DNA of 64,000 bases from contig JAKIZT010000007.1 in NCBI GenBank assembly GCA_022707885.1, positions 1 through 64,000 of the forward strand, written 5' to 3'. The position numbers were made by a program, and so were the translations under genes. The notes under the pieces were generated by a model, which was not told where the DNA came from, did no database searches, and saw only the letters and a list, made by a program, of their open reading frames with translations. Source of the stretch: Caldisericales bacterium (GTDB taxonomy: Bacteria > Caldisericota > Caldisericia > JAAYUI01). Below, piece by piece: positions 29,202 to 38,793 of the stretch. Each line of letters begins with the position of its first letter. Within the stretch, counting starts at the first letter, position 1.

Positions 29202-29768
29202 ATGGAATTAAAAAAAGGATTTTTAATACTTTTAGCGATGGTGGTCCTTACCGGGGTTGTTTACCCACTTGTTGTGACAGGAGTCGGCCAATTATTCTTT
29301 AATCATCAAGCAAATGGTAGCCTTATAACAGGGGATGGGAAGATAATAGGCTCTGAACTGGTTGCACAAAAATTTGAAGCACCACTCTACTTTGTTCCAC
29401 GCCCATCGGCCATCGATTATAATGCTGCAACATCTGGGGGAACAAATAATGGCCCAACCTCAGAGGCATTAAAATCAGAGGTGAGGCAAAACATAAGCAT
29501 GGCAAAAAAATTATTTGGCTTGAAAGAGAGCGACCAGGTCCCGGCTGATATGGTGACATCCAGCGGGTCCGGCCTGGATCCAGAGATATCATTCGATTCT
29601 GCAGTAATTCAAGCAAAATCTGTTGCAAATGCCCGCAAAATTGCTGAAACGGAAATTATAAAACTGGTTGAAGAACAAACAACGAAGGACTTAGTTTCGC
29701 CAAGGCGAGTAAACGTCTTGCTACTAAATCTGGAGCTTGACAGGTTGTTCCCGAAAGGAACAAAATAG
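29202..29768 (+). CDS. kdpC: K+-transporting ATPase subunit KdpC
   Basis: 188-residue single-span subunit that stabilises the pump and affects ATP affinity. An N-terminal transmembrane helix (about 7-26), then PLVVTGVGQLFF, GSELVAQKF, FVPRPSAIDYNAATSGGTN and a C-terminal NVLLLNLELDRL region match the family. SD GAGGTG is 8 bases upstream of the ATG. Confidence 0.95.
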   Translation: MELKKGFLILLAMVVLTGVVYPLVVTGVGQLFFNHQANGSLITGDGKIIGSELVAQKFEAPLYFVPRPSAIDYNAATSGGTNNGPTSEALKSEVRQNISMAKKLFGLKESDQVPADMVTSSGSGLDPEISFDSAVIQAKSVANARKIAETEIIKLVEEQTTKDLVSPRRVNVLLLNLELDRLFPKGTK

Positions 29769-29773
29769 CACTC

Positions 29774-31714
29774 ATGACAGACACCAGACCTGATCCTGAT
29801 GAGATTTTAAAAAAAATCCTCGAAAAAGAGAAAAACATCGAGCAGGAAAAGAAAAAAGGCAAACTGAAGGTTTTTCTTGGTCTTGCTGCAGGTGTTGGCA
29901 AAACCTACAGGATGCTCACGAGAGCACAGATGCTCAAAGAGTCAGGCATTGATGTCGTAATTGGTATCATAGAGACACATGGAAGAGCAGAAACCAAAAA
30001 TCTTGCTGAAGGCATAGAAACTCTCCCCAGAAAAGAGATTGAGTACGGCGGGATAAAACTAGAAGAGATGGATATTGATGCCATCATAAAAAGAAAACCC
30101 GAACTCGTCCTGGTGGATGAACTCGCACACACGAATGCACCTGGTTCGAGACACAACAAACGCTACCTGGATGTTGTGGAACTCCTGGAAAATGGGATTG
30201 ATGTTTACACCACACTGAATGTTCAACATATAGAATCTTTCAACGACATAGTTTTCCAGATCACAGGGGTAAGGGTCAAGGAAACGGTCCCTGATGAGGT
30301 ACTTGAGAGAGCACACCATCCGGATGGCATCGAAGTGGTCGATTTGCCACCTGAAGAGTTGATACAAAGACTTAAAGACGGCAAAGTCTATGTTCCAGAG
30401 AAATCCAAGCAAGCTATTGAAAGGTTCTTTAGAAAAGGCAACCTTCTTGCTCTTCGCGAAATGGCACTCAGATACACTGCCAGGCTAGTTGATGAAGACA
30501 TCAAAACGTACATGGAGCGACATGATATTGTCGGGCCATGGTCGGCTGCCCCCAGACTGCTGGTCTGTGTTTCACCAAGTCCAACGTCTGCCAGACTGAT
30601 AAGGCTTGCGAAGCAATTGGCTCCAGGCATTGATGCAGAATGGTATGCCATCCACGTTGAAGAGCGGAATGCTCCTGACCTTACAAGTGACGCTTCAGAA
30701 ACACTTGCATCAAACCTGGGGCTTGCTGAGAAACTGGGTGGGGAAGTTGTCACAACGGTTGGTTCAAATATAGCTGATGAAGTCATCCGGTTTGCAAGGG
30801 AAAAAAACATCATAATTATTTTGATTGGTTATGGTCCAAGACAAAAATTCAGCTTCAACAGAAAAAACCTGGTCAATGAGGTGGTCAGAAAATCAGGCAA
30901 TATCCATATTCTGGTTGTAACAGACAGTGAAGCAGCGCCTGTCAAATCAACTGTTGCCAACAAACTTACCTTTTCTTATAAACACACCTTTTATTCATTG
31001 TTAACACTATTTATGTATGCAACCATTTGTTTCTTCCTAAACAAGTGGTTAAACTATGCCAATATAGTAATGCTCATGACTTTGCCAGTCATTTTCTCGG
31101 CCATTGTCTGGGGGCGTGTTGCAGGGATCATCAATTCCATCGTAGGAATGGTATTGATTGATCTGTTTTTTATACCACCGCTATTTCAATTTACCATTGA
31201 AGACATTAACCTTCTCCCATCATTGCTGGTATACCTTGTGGTTGGATTGACAACATCATTCCTGGCCGAGATGATCAGATGGCAAGGCAAGATAGCTAGG
31301 CAACGCGAGATTTTCATTGAATCTCTATACAATTTAAGCCGGGAACTGCTTGTATTTACAAACCCAAAAGACATAACGAAAAAAGCAGTGTCTGAAATGG
31401 ACAGAGTTTTTGAGTGCAAAACAGCTTTCTTTGAAGGCATTGGTGATGATCTGACCGTTCTTTCAAAATCAGACGAGCTGGAAATCCATGATAAAGACAG
31501 GGTCATTGCCACATGGTCGCTTACACATGGTGAAAAAACCGGCAAATACACTGACACTCTCCCCCATGCCGAACTTACATTTGTCCCAATCAACATTGGA
31601 TCAAAAACAAAGTATGTTGCAGGATTCAAGTTCAATCAGAAATTGACGCCAGAACAGTCAAAACTCCTTGATTCATTTATAAACGTTATTGCCACTTCAC
31701 TTTCGATCTTTTAG
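29774..31714 (+). CDS. kdpD: KdpD sensor protein lacking the histidine-kinase domain
   Basis: 646 residues instead of about 890. The N-terminal KdpD domain has a Walker A GLAAGVGKT (36-44) and VDELAHTNAPGSRH. A USP-like domain starts near 257; four hydrophobic segments (about 408-510, DUF4118-like) follow, and a GAF-like region runs to the end. The HisKA and HATPase domains are absent, and the sequence after the stop holds no kinase in any frame before the oppositely oriented gene. No kdpE follows. Short KdpD forms are known in some bacteria, so this may be a natural sensor without kinase activity or one working through another partner. Confidence 0.9.
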   Translation: MTDTRPDPDEILKKILEKEKNIEQEKKKGKLKVFLGLAAGVGKTYRMLTRAQMLKESGIDVVIGIIETHGRAETKNLAEGIETLPRKEIEYGGIKLEEMDIDAIIKRKPELVLVDELAHTNAPGSRHNKRYLDVVELLENGIDVYTTLNVQHIESFNDIVFQITGVRVKETVPDEVLERAHHPDGIEVVDLPPEELIQRLKDGKVYVPEKSKQAIERFFRKGNLLALREMALRYTARLVDEDIKTYMERHDIVGPWSAAPRLLVCVSPSPTSARLIRLAKQLAPGIDAEWYAIHVEERNAPDLTSDASETLASNLGLAEKLGGEVVTTVGSNIADEVIRFAREKNIIIILIGYGPRQKFSFNRKNLVNEVVRKSGNIHILVVTDSEAAPVKSTVANKLTFSYKHTFYSLLTLFMYATICFFLNKWLNYANIVMLMTLPVIFSAIVWGRVAGIINSIVGMVLIDLFFIPPLFQFTIEDINLLPSLLVYLVVGLTTSFLAEMIRWQGKIARQREIFIESLYNLSRELLVFTNPKDITKKAVSEMDRVFECKTAFFEGIGDDLTVLSKSDELEIHDKDRVIATWSLTHGEKTGKYTDTLPHAELTFVPINIGSKTKYVAGFKFNQKLTPEQSKLLDSFINVIATSLSIF

Positions 31715-31789
31715 GATGTATTTATTTAATTGGACATTAAAAAATCAGATTATTTTCATAATTGGGAACAATTAATAAATGCTTATTCG

Positions 31790-33055
31790 TCACTCAAAAC
31801 CATAAAGGTATTTGTCATCGGCAACAAGCACCAGGTCTCTTGTGGACAATACAACCTTAGCGCCCTCGCCAAGATTATTTTCCTTTTTGCTGATCTGCCA
31901 TTTTTCGTCTCCGGTGATTGGGGAAATGGCAAAAATGTTGTCCTTGTCTTCCTGCCAGTATTCTCTCTGGTTTAACGGAAGGGCCTCATCAACAACATTC
32001 AATTTGTTTTCCAGCTTGACAACCGAGTCATTCTTGTAAAGGCAAAGCAAATAGTACAATCCACCTGCTTTGAATTCGAATGGAAAATCGGTTTTCCTGT
32101 CAAGGAACGATCCGGTAGTATTTTCAATTTTTGCTTGATATTCTTTTTCGACCAGCCCGCTTACTTGATTAATCCTTATTATTTTTGTGCTATTTTCAGT
32201 AACCACATACAATCTCTCCTGGTCGACTTCAAATGAAAAATAATCCTCTATATTCTTGAAAGCCAATTCTGATATTTTGAGGGTGTCGAGATTAATCCTG
32301 AATAGCTTGTGGCCTTCGTTATTGAAAGGAGAAGTCAACACCCACAAATATCTATCCGTATTAATAACGCCGCTTATCACCTGCCCGTCAAATGATAACA
32401 TCCACTTTGGAAGGCCAGACCAGCAATTGAGGCACAAAAGTGATCTGGAATTGATACTGACAAAGATGTTGTTTTTGTATCCAACATTGTACAGATGGGC
32501 TTCTTTTATTTTGTACTCCCAAAAAATTTCATTGCTATACAAGTCCCAATAGGCAAGATTTCCGTTTTCTCTGAACCCAAAAACATTTTCACGCGTATCA
32601 AAAATGATTCCCCCAAGCGTATTTGGTTTTTCGGATTTAGGAAGAAGCATCGTTTCTCCCTGTTCTGTTTCAACCACAAATGTCATTGGCAAATATTTTA
32701 TGCTTAACAATTTGTTTTCTGGGGAAAACATATCCCTTTTAGATGTGTTTTTTAGGTCTGATGTCATTCTCCTGTATGGTAATTCTCTCCAGAGAAAGAG
32801 GTCGTACTCCTTGTTGTCAGAAACTGACAATGGGACTGGGAAATCTTTAATGGGCGCCATTTTGAAATCTTTTGCCGGTATAAGCAGTGATTTGTCCTCA
32901 AAGTTGGCATCAGGGGTAATTATGTGCTTTTCAATGTTTTCTTTCATTTTATTCATTATCCCAAGAGGACCGTTTCCAGAGCACCCCAAGACTGCAATGG
33001 CCAGAAAAACCAGCAATAAAATGCATGAATATTTTTTCATATTGTCCTTCATCAT
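31790..33055 (-). CDS. Beta-propeller lipoprotein F (PQQ-like repeats)
   Basis: 421 residues. A signal ends in the lipobox VLGC (LAIAVLGCSG), so the mature protein is predicted to be lipid-anchored outside the membrane. The body has PQQ/quinoprotein-type blades, e.g. NIFVSINSRSLLCLNCWSGLPKW and NIFAISPITGDEKWQIS. Start at 33055 follows AGGAGGG; a longer frame exists. It is a paralogue of the proteins at 33.2 and 34.5 kb, sharing a post-signal motif (SLLIPAK...FPVP here, SLLVPTN...MPVP in the 34.5 kb protein). No catalytic residues recognised. It may be an immunity- or adhesion-type partner of the RHS system upstream, but that is inference. Confidence 0.75.
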   Translation of the reverse strand: MMKDNMKKYSCILLLVFLAIAVLGCSGNGPLGIMNKMKENIEKHIITPDANFEDKSLLIPAKDFKMAPIKDFPVPLSVSDNKEYDLFLWRELPYRRMTSDLKNTSKRDMFSPENKLLSIKYLPMTFVVETEQGETMLLPKSEKPNTLGGIIFDTRENVFGFRENGNLAYWDLYSNEIFWEYKIKEAHLYNVGYKNNIFVSINSRSLLCLNCWSGLPKWMLSFDGQVISGVINTDRYLWVLTSPFNNEGHKLFRINLDTLKISELAFKNIEDYFSFEVDQERLYVVTENSTKIIRINQVSGLVEKEYQAKIENTTGSFLDRKTDFPFEFKAGGLYYLLCLYKNDSVVKLENKLNVVDEALPLNQREYWQEDKDNIFAISPITGDEKWQISKKENNLGEGAKVVLSTRDLVLVADDKYLYGFE

Positions 33056-33218
33056 GTCAGCCCTCCTAATTCCCCTAATAAAAAATGATATCACAAAGCA
33101 AATCGAATACTGCTCAAAATCAATTCAAAGTTTTTTCCAACTACCCTGCTGGGGTTTTGGCAACACTATTATGCCACATTACAAATTGTCTGTACATGGT
33201 AACATAAACAAGAGCGCC

Positions 33219-34436
33219 TTACGGCCTGAAACCGTAGACAAACTTGTCATCCCGAAGGACAACGCCATACTCGTCAGACAACATGATTGTGTAATCTTCC
33301 CCGATTCCTTTTTTGTCGATTGACCATGTATGCTTGAAGGTGTATGGATCGACTCCAATGATCTTTTTCCCATCATCAAAATAATGGTCATTTTCAAGTG
33401 CGATTATTGGATCATTGATACTGGTCACCTTCCGAGATAAAAAATGGAAGACTTCTTGCCTGTCTTTTGTTTCAATGATTAGAATATCATCTGGACCACT
33501 TCCAGTAATATCATCAGTGCTGGAGATGATTCCTGACAAATCAGAAACCATCTTTTTTTCGAATGTTTCCTCATTGACAGCGTAGATCTTCAAATCATTG
33601 TCAATATAACAAAAAGAACCATTTATGAAGCCAAGGAGAAATATATCCTTGGATGCACATACTTCCACAACGATATTCTTGTCTGGATCATATGCGTAAA
33701 CATGCGTATAGGCAGCATATTCTCCATTACTAAAATCAAAATACCGCATCCACAGACACTTGCTGTTACCACCCAAACCTGACAATATTCCTCTGTAGTC
33801 CTGCTCGCATACTATCCCCCAGGCTGGAGTGCCATCGTCAAGGTTGATTTTCGTGATGTCATTTCCAAACTCCTCCTGGACAAAAAGCTGGTTGTTCCAG
33901 ATGAAAGTGTGTTGTTTGTCCAGTCCGAATTTCCACAACACTTTTCCATTTTCCTTGTTTTCCCACATCCCAAGATAGTTTTCCCCATCAACCCTCCCAA
34001 CGGCAATTTCTCTGCCTACATCAAAATAAAACCCCATTTCTCTTATCGAACCAGTTCTGCCATCTTTGGGTGACAAAAGATATTCGGCAGAACCTCTTGA
34101 ATAAACTGCCCAGCCTTGAGGTACTGATTTGACATACCCCCGAAAATCGCCACTAGATTTGTGCAGGTATTTCTGAATGTCGTCCCTCCAGAATTCTTTT
34201 AGTTCAACGCTTGATTCTATGTATGAGCTTTCCCAAAAATTGTACTGGGAGTTCTTTTTGTCCGCATTTGTATAGATAATTTTCTTAAATTGAAGGTCTG
34301 CTTCCGCCAGACCATTGGGGGTTATCGCATACGATTTGACATCTACAACATCTTTTCTTGTAAGGTCGATGCCGGAATAACAGCCAGGGGAAAATATCAT
34401 CAATAAAATTATCAATAAACAACTCAACTTTTTCAT
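33219..34436 (-). CDS. Beta-propeller lipoprotein E
   Basis: 405 residues. Signal peptide with lipobox SPGC (IFSPGCYSG), then PQQ-like blades such as LFVQEEFGNDITKINLDDGTP and a C-terminal VVLRDDKFVYGFRP that mirrors the ends of its paralogues (LVADDKYLYGFE, LVATRDEVIAFGPP). GGGAGGCAG precedes the ATG, 26 bases after the stop of protein D, so D and E probably form one transcript. A 163-base gap separates it from F. Function unknown. Confidence 0.72.
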   Translation of the reverse strand: MKKLSCLLIILLMIFSPGCYSGIDLTRKDVVDVKSYAITPNGLAEADLQFKKIIYTNADKKNSQYNFWESSYIESSVELKEFWRDDIQKYLHKSSGDFRGYVKSVPQGWAVYSRGSAEYLLSPKDGRTGSIREMGFYFDVGREIAVGRVDGENYLGMWENKENGKVLWKFGLDKQHTFIWNNQLFVQEEFGNDITKINLDDGTPAWGIVCEQDYRGILSGLGGNSKCLWMRYFDFSNGEYAAYTHVYAYDPDKNIVVEVCASKDIFLLGFINGSFCYIDNDLKIYAVNEETFEKKMVSDLSGIISSTDDITGSGPDDILIIETKDRQEVFHFLSRKVTSINDPIIALENDHYFDDGKKIIGVDPYTFKHTWSIDKKGIGEDYTIMLSDEYGVVLRDDKFVYGFRP

Positions 34437-34462
34437 GTCACTGCCTCCCTAAAATCTGCCAC

Positions 34463-35770
34463 TCAAGGTGGCCCAAAAGCGATTACTTCATCCCGTGTCG
34501 CAACAAGAACACCTCGCCAGTCGCACTCCAGAACATCGTATGATTCGCCTTTTTCCAGCCCAAGATCGGCTTTGTCAATCCACCAGTATTGTTCGCCGGT
34601 TTCAAAATTAATACCATATATTTTTTCTTTTGTAACGAGAAGACCATAATGATTCATCACTTTATTGCCCGTTCTTGTGTATAGATAGTTGTTTGTTGAC
34701 CCCTGGATTGGAATTGGGTTTTTGGGCTCCTTGAGGTTGAAAATAAAATTGCCATTTTTTGATTTTACGCTAAGAAAGGCCACATTTGGATCTTCTACCA
34801 ATTCCAGAACGCCACCTTTTATGTATTCATCAATTTTGAAAGTTTTGGATGGCACACAAGTTTCAAGGTCCATCTCTGTCAAAACTTTGCCTTCCTCCGA
34901 TATTGCATATAGCTTGCCATTATCAATAAAAAAGGTGCAATAATTTTTGACATCAACTCTCATTATTTCAAGCGTTTCAGGATTGATTCTATAAAGATAG
35001 TCCTGTCTTGGATCAAGCCACTCGTCCCCCTCGATAAAAACATATCTACTTATGCAAGCATAACGGCCAAAAAATAGGCCAGTTCTGTCCCTTTTAAGCT
35101 CCCAGCCCGGAATCCCAGTCCAGGCATTAACTTTCGTTAAAACAATATCCAAAGTACCCATATAATACACTGATTCATTCTTTGAAAAAATCCAGTTGTC
35201 CTTCTCGTTTAAGGACAAGCTCCAGATTTCTTCACCAGAATCAACATTTACAAACATTTTATGCTCTTTAGGTGTCAATAAGCCACGGTTCTCAACAAAT
35301 GCAATTTTGTTTTTTTCATCTAATATGTCATATCTGAACCTGGCTCCAATCTTCTTGCCAGTTGCAGGATCATAAAGACCAGAATCAGAGCCATTTTGTA
35401 TCTGCCATCCATCCTCAAAGTTGTCTGAAGTGACTCCATAGCCAGAAGCATGTTCTTTCTTGAGGTTATTGTTCTTGCTCCATATCTTCTTCAGCTGGCC
35501 TTTATAAAGAAGGGGTTTTGGCTCATAGGGTTCAAGCGGTGCGTTTCTTGGCTCGCCAATTTTTGTTGGGACTGGCATCTCCTCCAGTGGGACAAGCCTA
35601 ATGTTATTGGTTGGCACAAGAAGGGAGCCTTCTGGAAGGTTTGTAGCAGTTTTTATCTCATATTTTGGATGGTTTTTGTAGACTTCTTCTCTGGACGGCG
35701 AACAGCCTGCAAAGAAAATAAATAACAAAATGATTGCAGACAGTTTCCATATGATTTTTCTCCCAAACAT
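34463..35770 (-). CDS. Beta-propeller lipoprotein D
   Basis: 435 residues with lipobox FAGC (FIFFAGCSPS), the SLLVPTNNIRLVPLEEMPVP stretch also seen in F, and PQQ-like repeats (LTKVNAWTGIPGW, YLYRINPETLEI, YGINFETGEQYWW). GGAGGAG directly upstream of ATG. It has its own promoter (35801-35829). Paralogous to E and F; function unknown. Being lipid-anchored outside the cell, it would suit protection against, or presentation of, an extracellular protein. Confidence 0.72.
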   Translation of the reverse strand: MFGRKIIWKLSAIILLFIFFAGCSPSREEVYKNHPKYEIKTATNLPEGSLLVPTNNIRLVPLEEMPVPTKIGEPRNAPLEPYEPKPLLYKGQLKKIWSKNNNLKKEHASGYGVTSDNFEDGWQIQNGSDSGLYDPATGKKIGARFRYDILDEKNKIAFVENRGLLTPKEHKMFVNVDSGEEIWSLSLNEKDNWIFSKNESVYYMGTLDIVLTKVNAWTGIPGWELKRDRTGLFFGRYACISRYVFIEGDEWLDPRQDYLYRINPETLEIMRVDVKNYCTFFIDNGKLYAISEEGKVLTEMDLETCVPSKTFKIDEYIKGGVLELVEDPNVAFLSVKSKNGNFIFNLKEPKNPIPIQGSTNNYLYTRTGNKVMNHYGLLVTKEKIYGINFETGEQYWWIDKADLGLEKGESYDVLECDWRGVLVATRDEVIAFGPP

Positions 35771-35800
35771 ATCTCCTCCTGCAGATTTTAATTAATACCA

Positions 35801-35829
35801 ATCATAAGGATTTGACGAATTCAAATCAA
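35801..35829 (-). promoter_or_regulatory. Promoter for propeller lipoproteins D-E
   Basis: On the minus strand: TTGATT (35829-35824), 17 bases, TATGAT (35806-35801). The start would be near 35794, leaving a 24-base leader with GGAGGAG before the ATG at 35770. Confidence 0.5.
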
Positions 35830-35871
35830 TTGCATGATGCCACGAGAAGAACTTTTTATACCTCAAATTGG

Positions 35872-35894
35872 AAATAGAAACTACCTTTCTATTT
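35872..35894 (-). terminator. Weak AT-rich hairpin after propeller C
   Basis: Nine-base stem AAATAGAAA/TTTCTATTT with a 5-base loop, 23 bases downstream of the stop at 35917. There is no U tract, so it could slow or protect rather than terminate; a promoter for the next gene follows it. Confidence 0.3.
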
Positions 35895-35916
35895 GTAAAC
35901 CTAGTTTAATATCATA

Positions 35917-37134
35917 TCATTTTTGGCCATATTCCATCAGATAGTAGCAAGAAACAGTGTCATTGTTCTGGAAACATATCACACCATTTCTGTAGGATAC
36001 GCCGCCAATCTGGTTAGGTACCTGATAGCTCCAAACCTTACTTCCATCTTTAATGTCATAGGCGGTAATGTATGAGGCATCCTTGTAGGCCTCATAGACA
36101 ACAGGGTTCTTTTCGAAAGCGATGAAATCCATATCTTGTGATTCTTTTACATCTATGTCTTGCAAGACTTCACCATTGCTTGCTTTGAGGCACATCAATT
36201 TTGCATGATAACTTTTGTCATCCTCCTCCGAATCTCTCTGTATGTATGGTATGAATATCTTTCCTTCCTTGATTTGTTCTTTGTTTTCCATTTTAGCCCA
36301 GGCCAAAGCAAGTTTCTTCTCCCATATCACCTTATACTCGCCATTTTGAAGACCAGCAAAGACAATACCACTACCCTCGCTGTTTCGATAACTCAAGACG
36401 ATGTTGTCTTCCATAAAAAATGCATTGTTAATTGAATTGTTTACGTCCCAAGAAAGTGCGAACTCCCACATTGTTTTTCCAGTTATTTTGTCGATCATGA
36501 ATACAGAATCATTCCTTTTGTCTTTCTCTCCAAGGCACAAGGCATACTTGTCATTTTCGTCAGAGAACCTTAGTGAGTGTAAGCCATCAACACTGTACTT
36601 TTGGATAAGGGTTTGTGTTGCTGCCGTGACGTCAAATGTGAAGATGTTCTTGCCAATGCCTACCCACAACTTGTTGTAGCTTATCTCGATACCGTTATAT
36701 TGGTCATCTGGGCTTTCTTTGTATTGTTTCAGGTTGGCATAGGGATATTCGTATCCCATGTATTCTGATACATCCGTGTAGTAAATTTCGTCACCTTTTT
36801 GTATGTAAACATCATTTTCAAAGGTGGCAATATCATAAATGGTATCATTCAAGTTTGTTGGGTACCGCCAGTTCTCATTTCCATTATCGACATTGAGAGA
36901 GTAAAAAAGATGTAGGTACGGACAACAATATGGTCCAAGGTCTCTGTACAACAGTATGCTCGAATCCATGATGATTGGCCTGATATAGGTAGCATCAAGG
37001 TCCATATTTCTCTCCCAGAGCTTTACAATGCCTGGCATTTTTGCTTCGGTTTTAACAAGTGTATATGGAAAGATGTTGGCTAAAATGACCAGAACCACAA
37101 CAAGTATCTTTCTAATTTGTGTTTTTGCCCTCAC
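35917..37134 (-). CDS. Secreted beta-propeller protein C
   Basis: 405 residues. Predicted signal peptide (RKILVVVLVILANIF...) without a lipobox Cys. PQQ-like repeats follow (FYSLNVDNGNENWRY, FMIDKITGKTMWEFAL, YDIKDGSKVWSY). Unlike A and B it has no stalk domain at the end. GTG start at 37134 placed 7-8 bases after GAGGAGGT; an ATG at 37176 is in frame but lacks an SD. It follows a short footprint of RHS sequence (37219-37228), suggesting it once sat behind an RHS tip. Confidence 0.7.
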   Translation of the reverse strand: MRAKTQIRKILVVVLVILANIFPYTLVKTEAKMPGIVKLWERNMDLDATYIRPIIMDSSILLYRDLGPYCCPYLHLFYSLNVDNGNENWRYPTNLNDTIYDIATFENDVYIQKGDEIYYTDVSEYMGYEYPYANLKQYKESPDDQYNGIEISYNKLWVGIGKNIFTFDVTAATQTLIQKYSVDGLHSLRFSDENDKYALCLGEKDKRNDSVFMIDKITGKTMWEFALSWDVNNSINNAFFMEDNIVLSYRNSEGSGIVFAGLQNGEYKVIWEKKLALAWAKMENKEQIKEGKIFIPYIQRDSEEDDKSYHAKLMCLKASNGEVLQDIDVKESQDMDFIAFEKNPVVYEAYKDASYITAYDIKDGSKVWSYQVPNQIGGVSYRNGVICFQNNDTVSCYYLMEYGQK

Positions 37135-37218
37135 TGCTCTTACCTCCTCAATTCTCGATAAACACATTTTACGCACATCTACAGTTGCTGTCCATTTTTG
37201 TAATGGTAATCACCACCT

Positions 37219-37401
37219 GTGGGGAGGGTGGAATAGGGATTATGTAGCATTTATATTCATGGTTGGTATGTGACTATGATTGTTTTGGTCTCTGCAATCC
37301 ATTTGACGGTACAACCAAGGTTCTCAGCAAGGAAACGGAGGGGAACCATGGTTCTGCCATCTTTGATGATTGGGGTTATTTTGGGGTTTTTGGGGTCGAT
37401 C
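37219..37401. repeat. 183-bp repeat, copy 1 (stalk 3' end plus RHS footprint)
   Basis: Aligns without gaps to 40523-40705 (offset 3304) with seven mismatches that I counted. It covers the last 46 codons of propeller B's stalk domain, its stop, a short spacer and about 10 bases of the RHS-core repeat. Similarity stops abruptly at both ends. Confidence 0.9.
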
Positions 37402-38759
37402 ATTACAAAATCACCATTTGCGAAAGCTTTTGGGTTATTCTTCCAAAAAATAATCGATTTTTTACCAAGTTTTATATGAGTACTTGATTCCTCCTTATCA
37501 AAAACAATATTTCCTCCAAATGGTTCGCAAACAAATCTTGCCGGAATATAAGAAATATTGTTTAGTGCAATTACTTGAGTATCCATAATCCATTTTCCAA
37601 AATCAGTTTCATACTCATTTGAGTTTATTTTAAAATTGATATTGCTCGTTGATTTACTTATACAATTAATGTAACCGTTTCTTGTTACTAAGAACAATAA
37701 ACCATTGGAATAGCTTAAATTAGAAACAATGTCAGAACCAAAACATGTTTCATTAAACATTTTTCCTGTTTTTGAATCAATTTTAATAACACAATCCCCA
37801 CTTTGGATTAACAATGTTCCCCCAGCTAATAAATTCAATCCCAAGGAGTTTAATTTTACATCATTAAAAACCCAGAGCGATTTGCCATTTCTTATATCTA
37901 ATTTTTTAATACCCATTTTCGATTCACAATATAAATATATCCCATCCGAAACTATATCCCAGTATTTATCTTGAGATTGCCAAATCACTTCAGATGTGTT
38001 TAAATTTAAGCAGAGAATCGTATTATCTTTATTGGAGGCTATCAATTTATTAGAACAAGCCATTGATAGTGGTAAATACCTTTTAAACGACCATTTTAAC
38101 TTACCTGTTATCGCATCAAAACAATGTGTAGAATCGTCATCAAAAGAGCTAATTGCAATCAAATCATCGGATAATATCATGCTATCTGGATGATATTCCG
38201 TTTGGCGATTTATTTTTCCAAGGGGTATGTTTGTTTGCCAAACAATTTCACCATTTGATGGCGATAAACTGATTATACGACGTTTCAAGTCAATTCCATA
38301 TATAGAATTATTTGTGATATTAAAATACTCTATTCCAAGAGAAGTTTCCCATACAATTTTGCCGCTCACAAAATCAATGCAATAGAAAATATCCTCAGTA
38401 TTTGCATATACATAATTTTTAAATATTGAAACTCTTATAATTGACTTTGTTGTTTCAATTCTCCACAGGATATTACCATTATCAGATTTGATACATAGTA
38501 TGGAATATTTATTTTTAATAGCACTTTGATCAGCAATGATGATTTTATCATCACTTATCAGTACTTCATTATCAAATTGGTACTTTGGCAAAGCCTTCCA
38601 TCTTAGTGCTAACGAGTTCTTTTCTTCTCCATTTGTAGTAATGGATCTAAGATTTTGTGGATTACCACCATATGATGTCCAACCCTCATGTTCTTTTCCA
38701 TATGAAGAACACAAGGTCATCATAAATATACAAAATATAACAATTGCAAAGTTCTTCAT
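37257..38759 (-). CDS. Secreted beta-propeller/stalk protein B
   Basis: 500 residues. Signal peptide (MKNFAIVIFCIFMMTLCSSYG). Six or more PQQ-like blades follow, with the classic alternation NGNILWRIE, SGKIVWETS, NGEIVWQTN, TGKLKWSFK, TSEVIWQSQ, NGKSLWVFN. The C-terminal about 120 residues are copper-amine-oxidase-N-like stalk units, ending TMVPLRFLAENLGCTVKW. The last 46 codons are nearly identical to those of protein A, while the rest is diverged. GAGGTG before ATG; it starts 34 bases after the orphan RHS tip, mirroring the A arrangement. Confidence 0.82.
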   Translation of the reverse strand: MKNFAIVIFCIFMMTLCSSYGKEHEGWTSYGGNPQNLRSITTNGEEKNSLALRWKALPKYQFDNEVLISDDKIIIADQSAIKNKYSILCIKSDNGNILWRIETTKSIIRVSIFKNYVYANTEDIFYCIDFVSGKIVWETSLGIEYFNITNNSIYGIDLKRRIISLSPSNGEIVWQTNIPLGKINRQTEYHPDSMILSDDLIAISSFDDDSTHCFDAITGKLKWSFKRYLPLSMACSNKLIASNKDNTILCLNLNTSEVIWQSQDKYWDIVSDGIYLYCESKMGIKKLDIRNGKSLWVFNDVKLNSLGLNLLAGGTLLIQSGDCVIKIDSKTGKMFNETCFGSDIVSNLSYSNGLLFLVTRNGYINCISKSTSNINFKINSNEYETDFGKWIMDTQVIALNNISYIPARFVCEPFGGNIVFDKEESSTHIKLGKKSIIFWKNNPKAFANGDFVMIDPKNPKITPIIKDGRTMVPLRFLAENLGCTVKWIAETKTIIVTYQP

Positions 38760-38793
38760 AAGAGATCACCTCTTTTTTATAAGCTCCACTATT

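Noticed and set aside
31715-31789. Frameshifted remains of a KdpD kinase domain
   Set aside because: All frames after the kdpD stop close quickly and no H-box or ATP-binding motif appears, so this is a true short form in this sequence.
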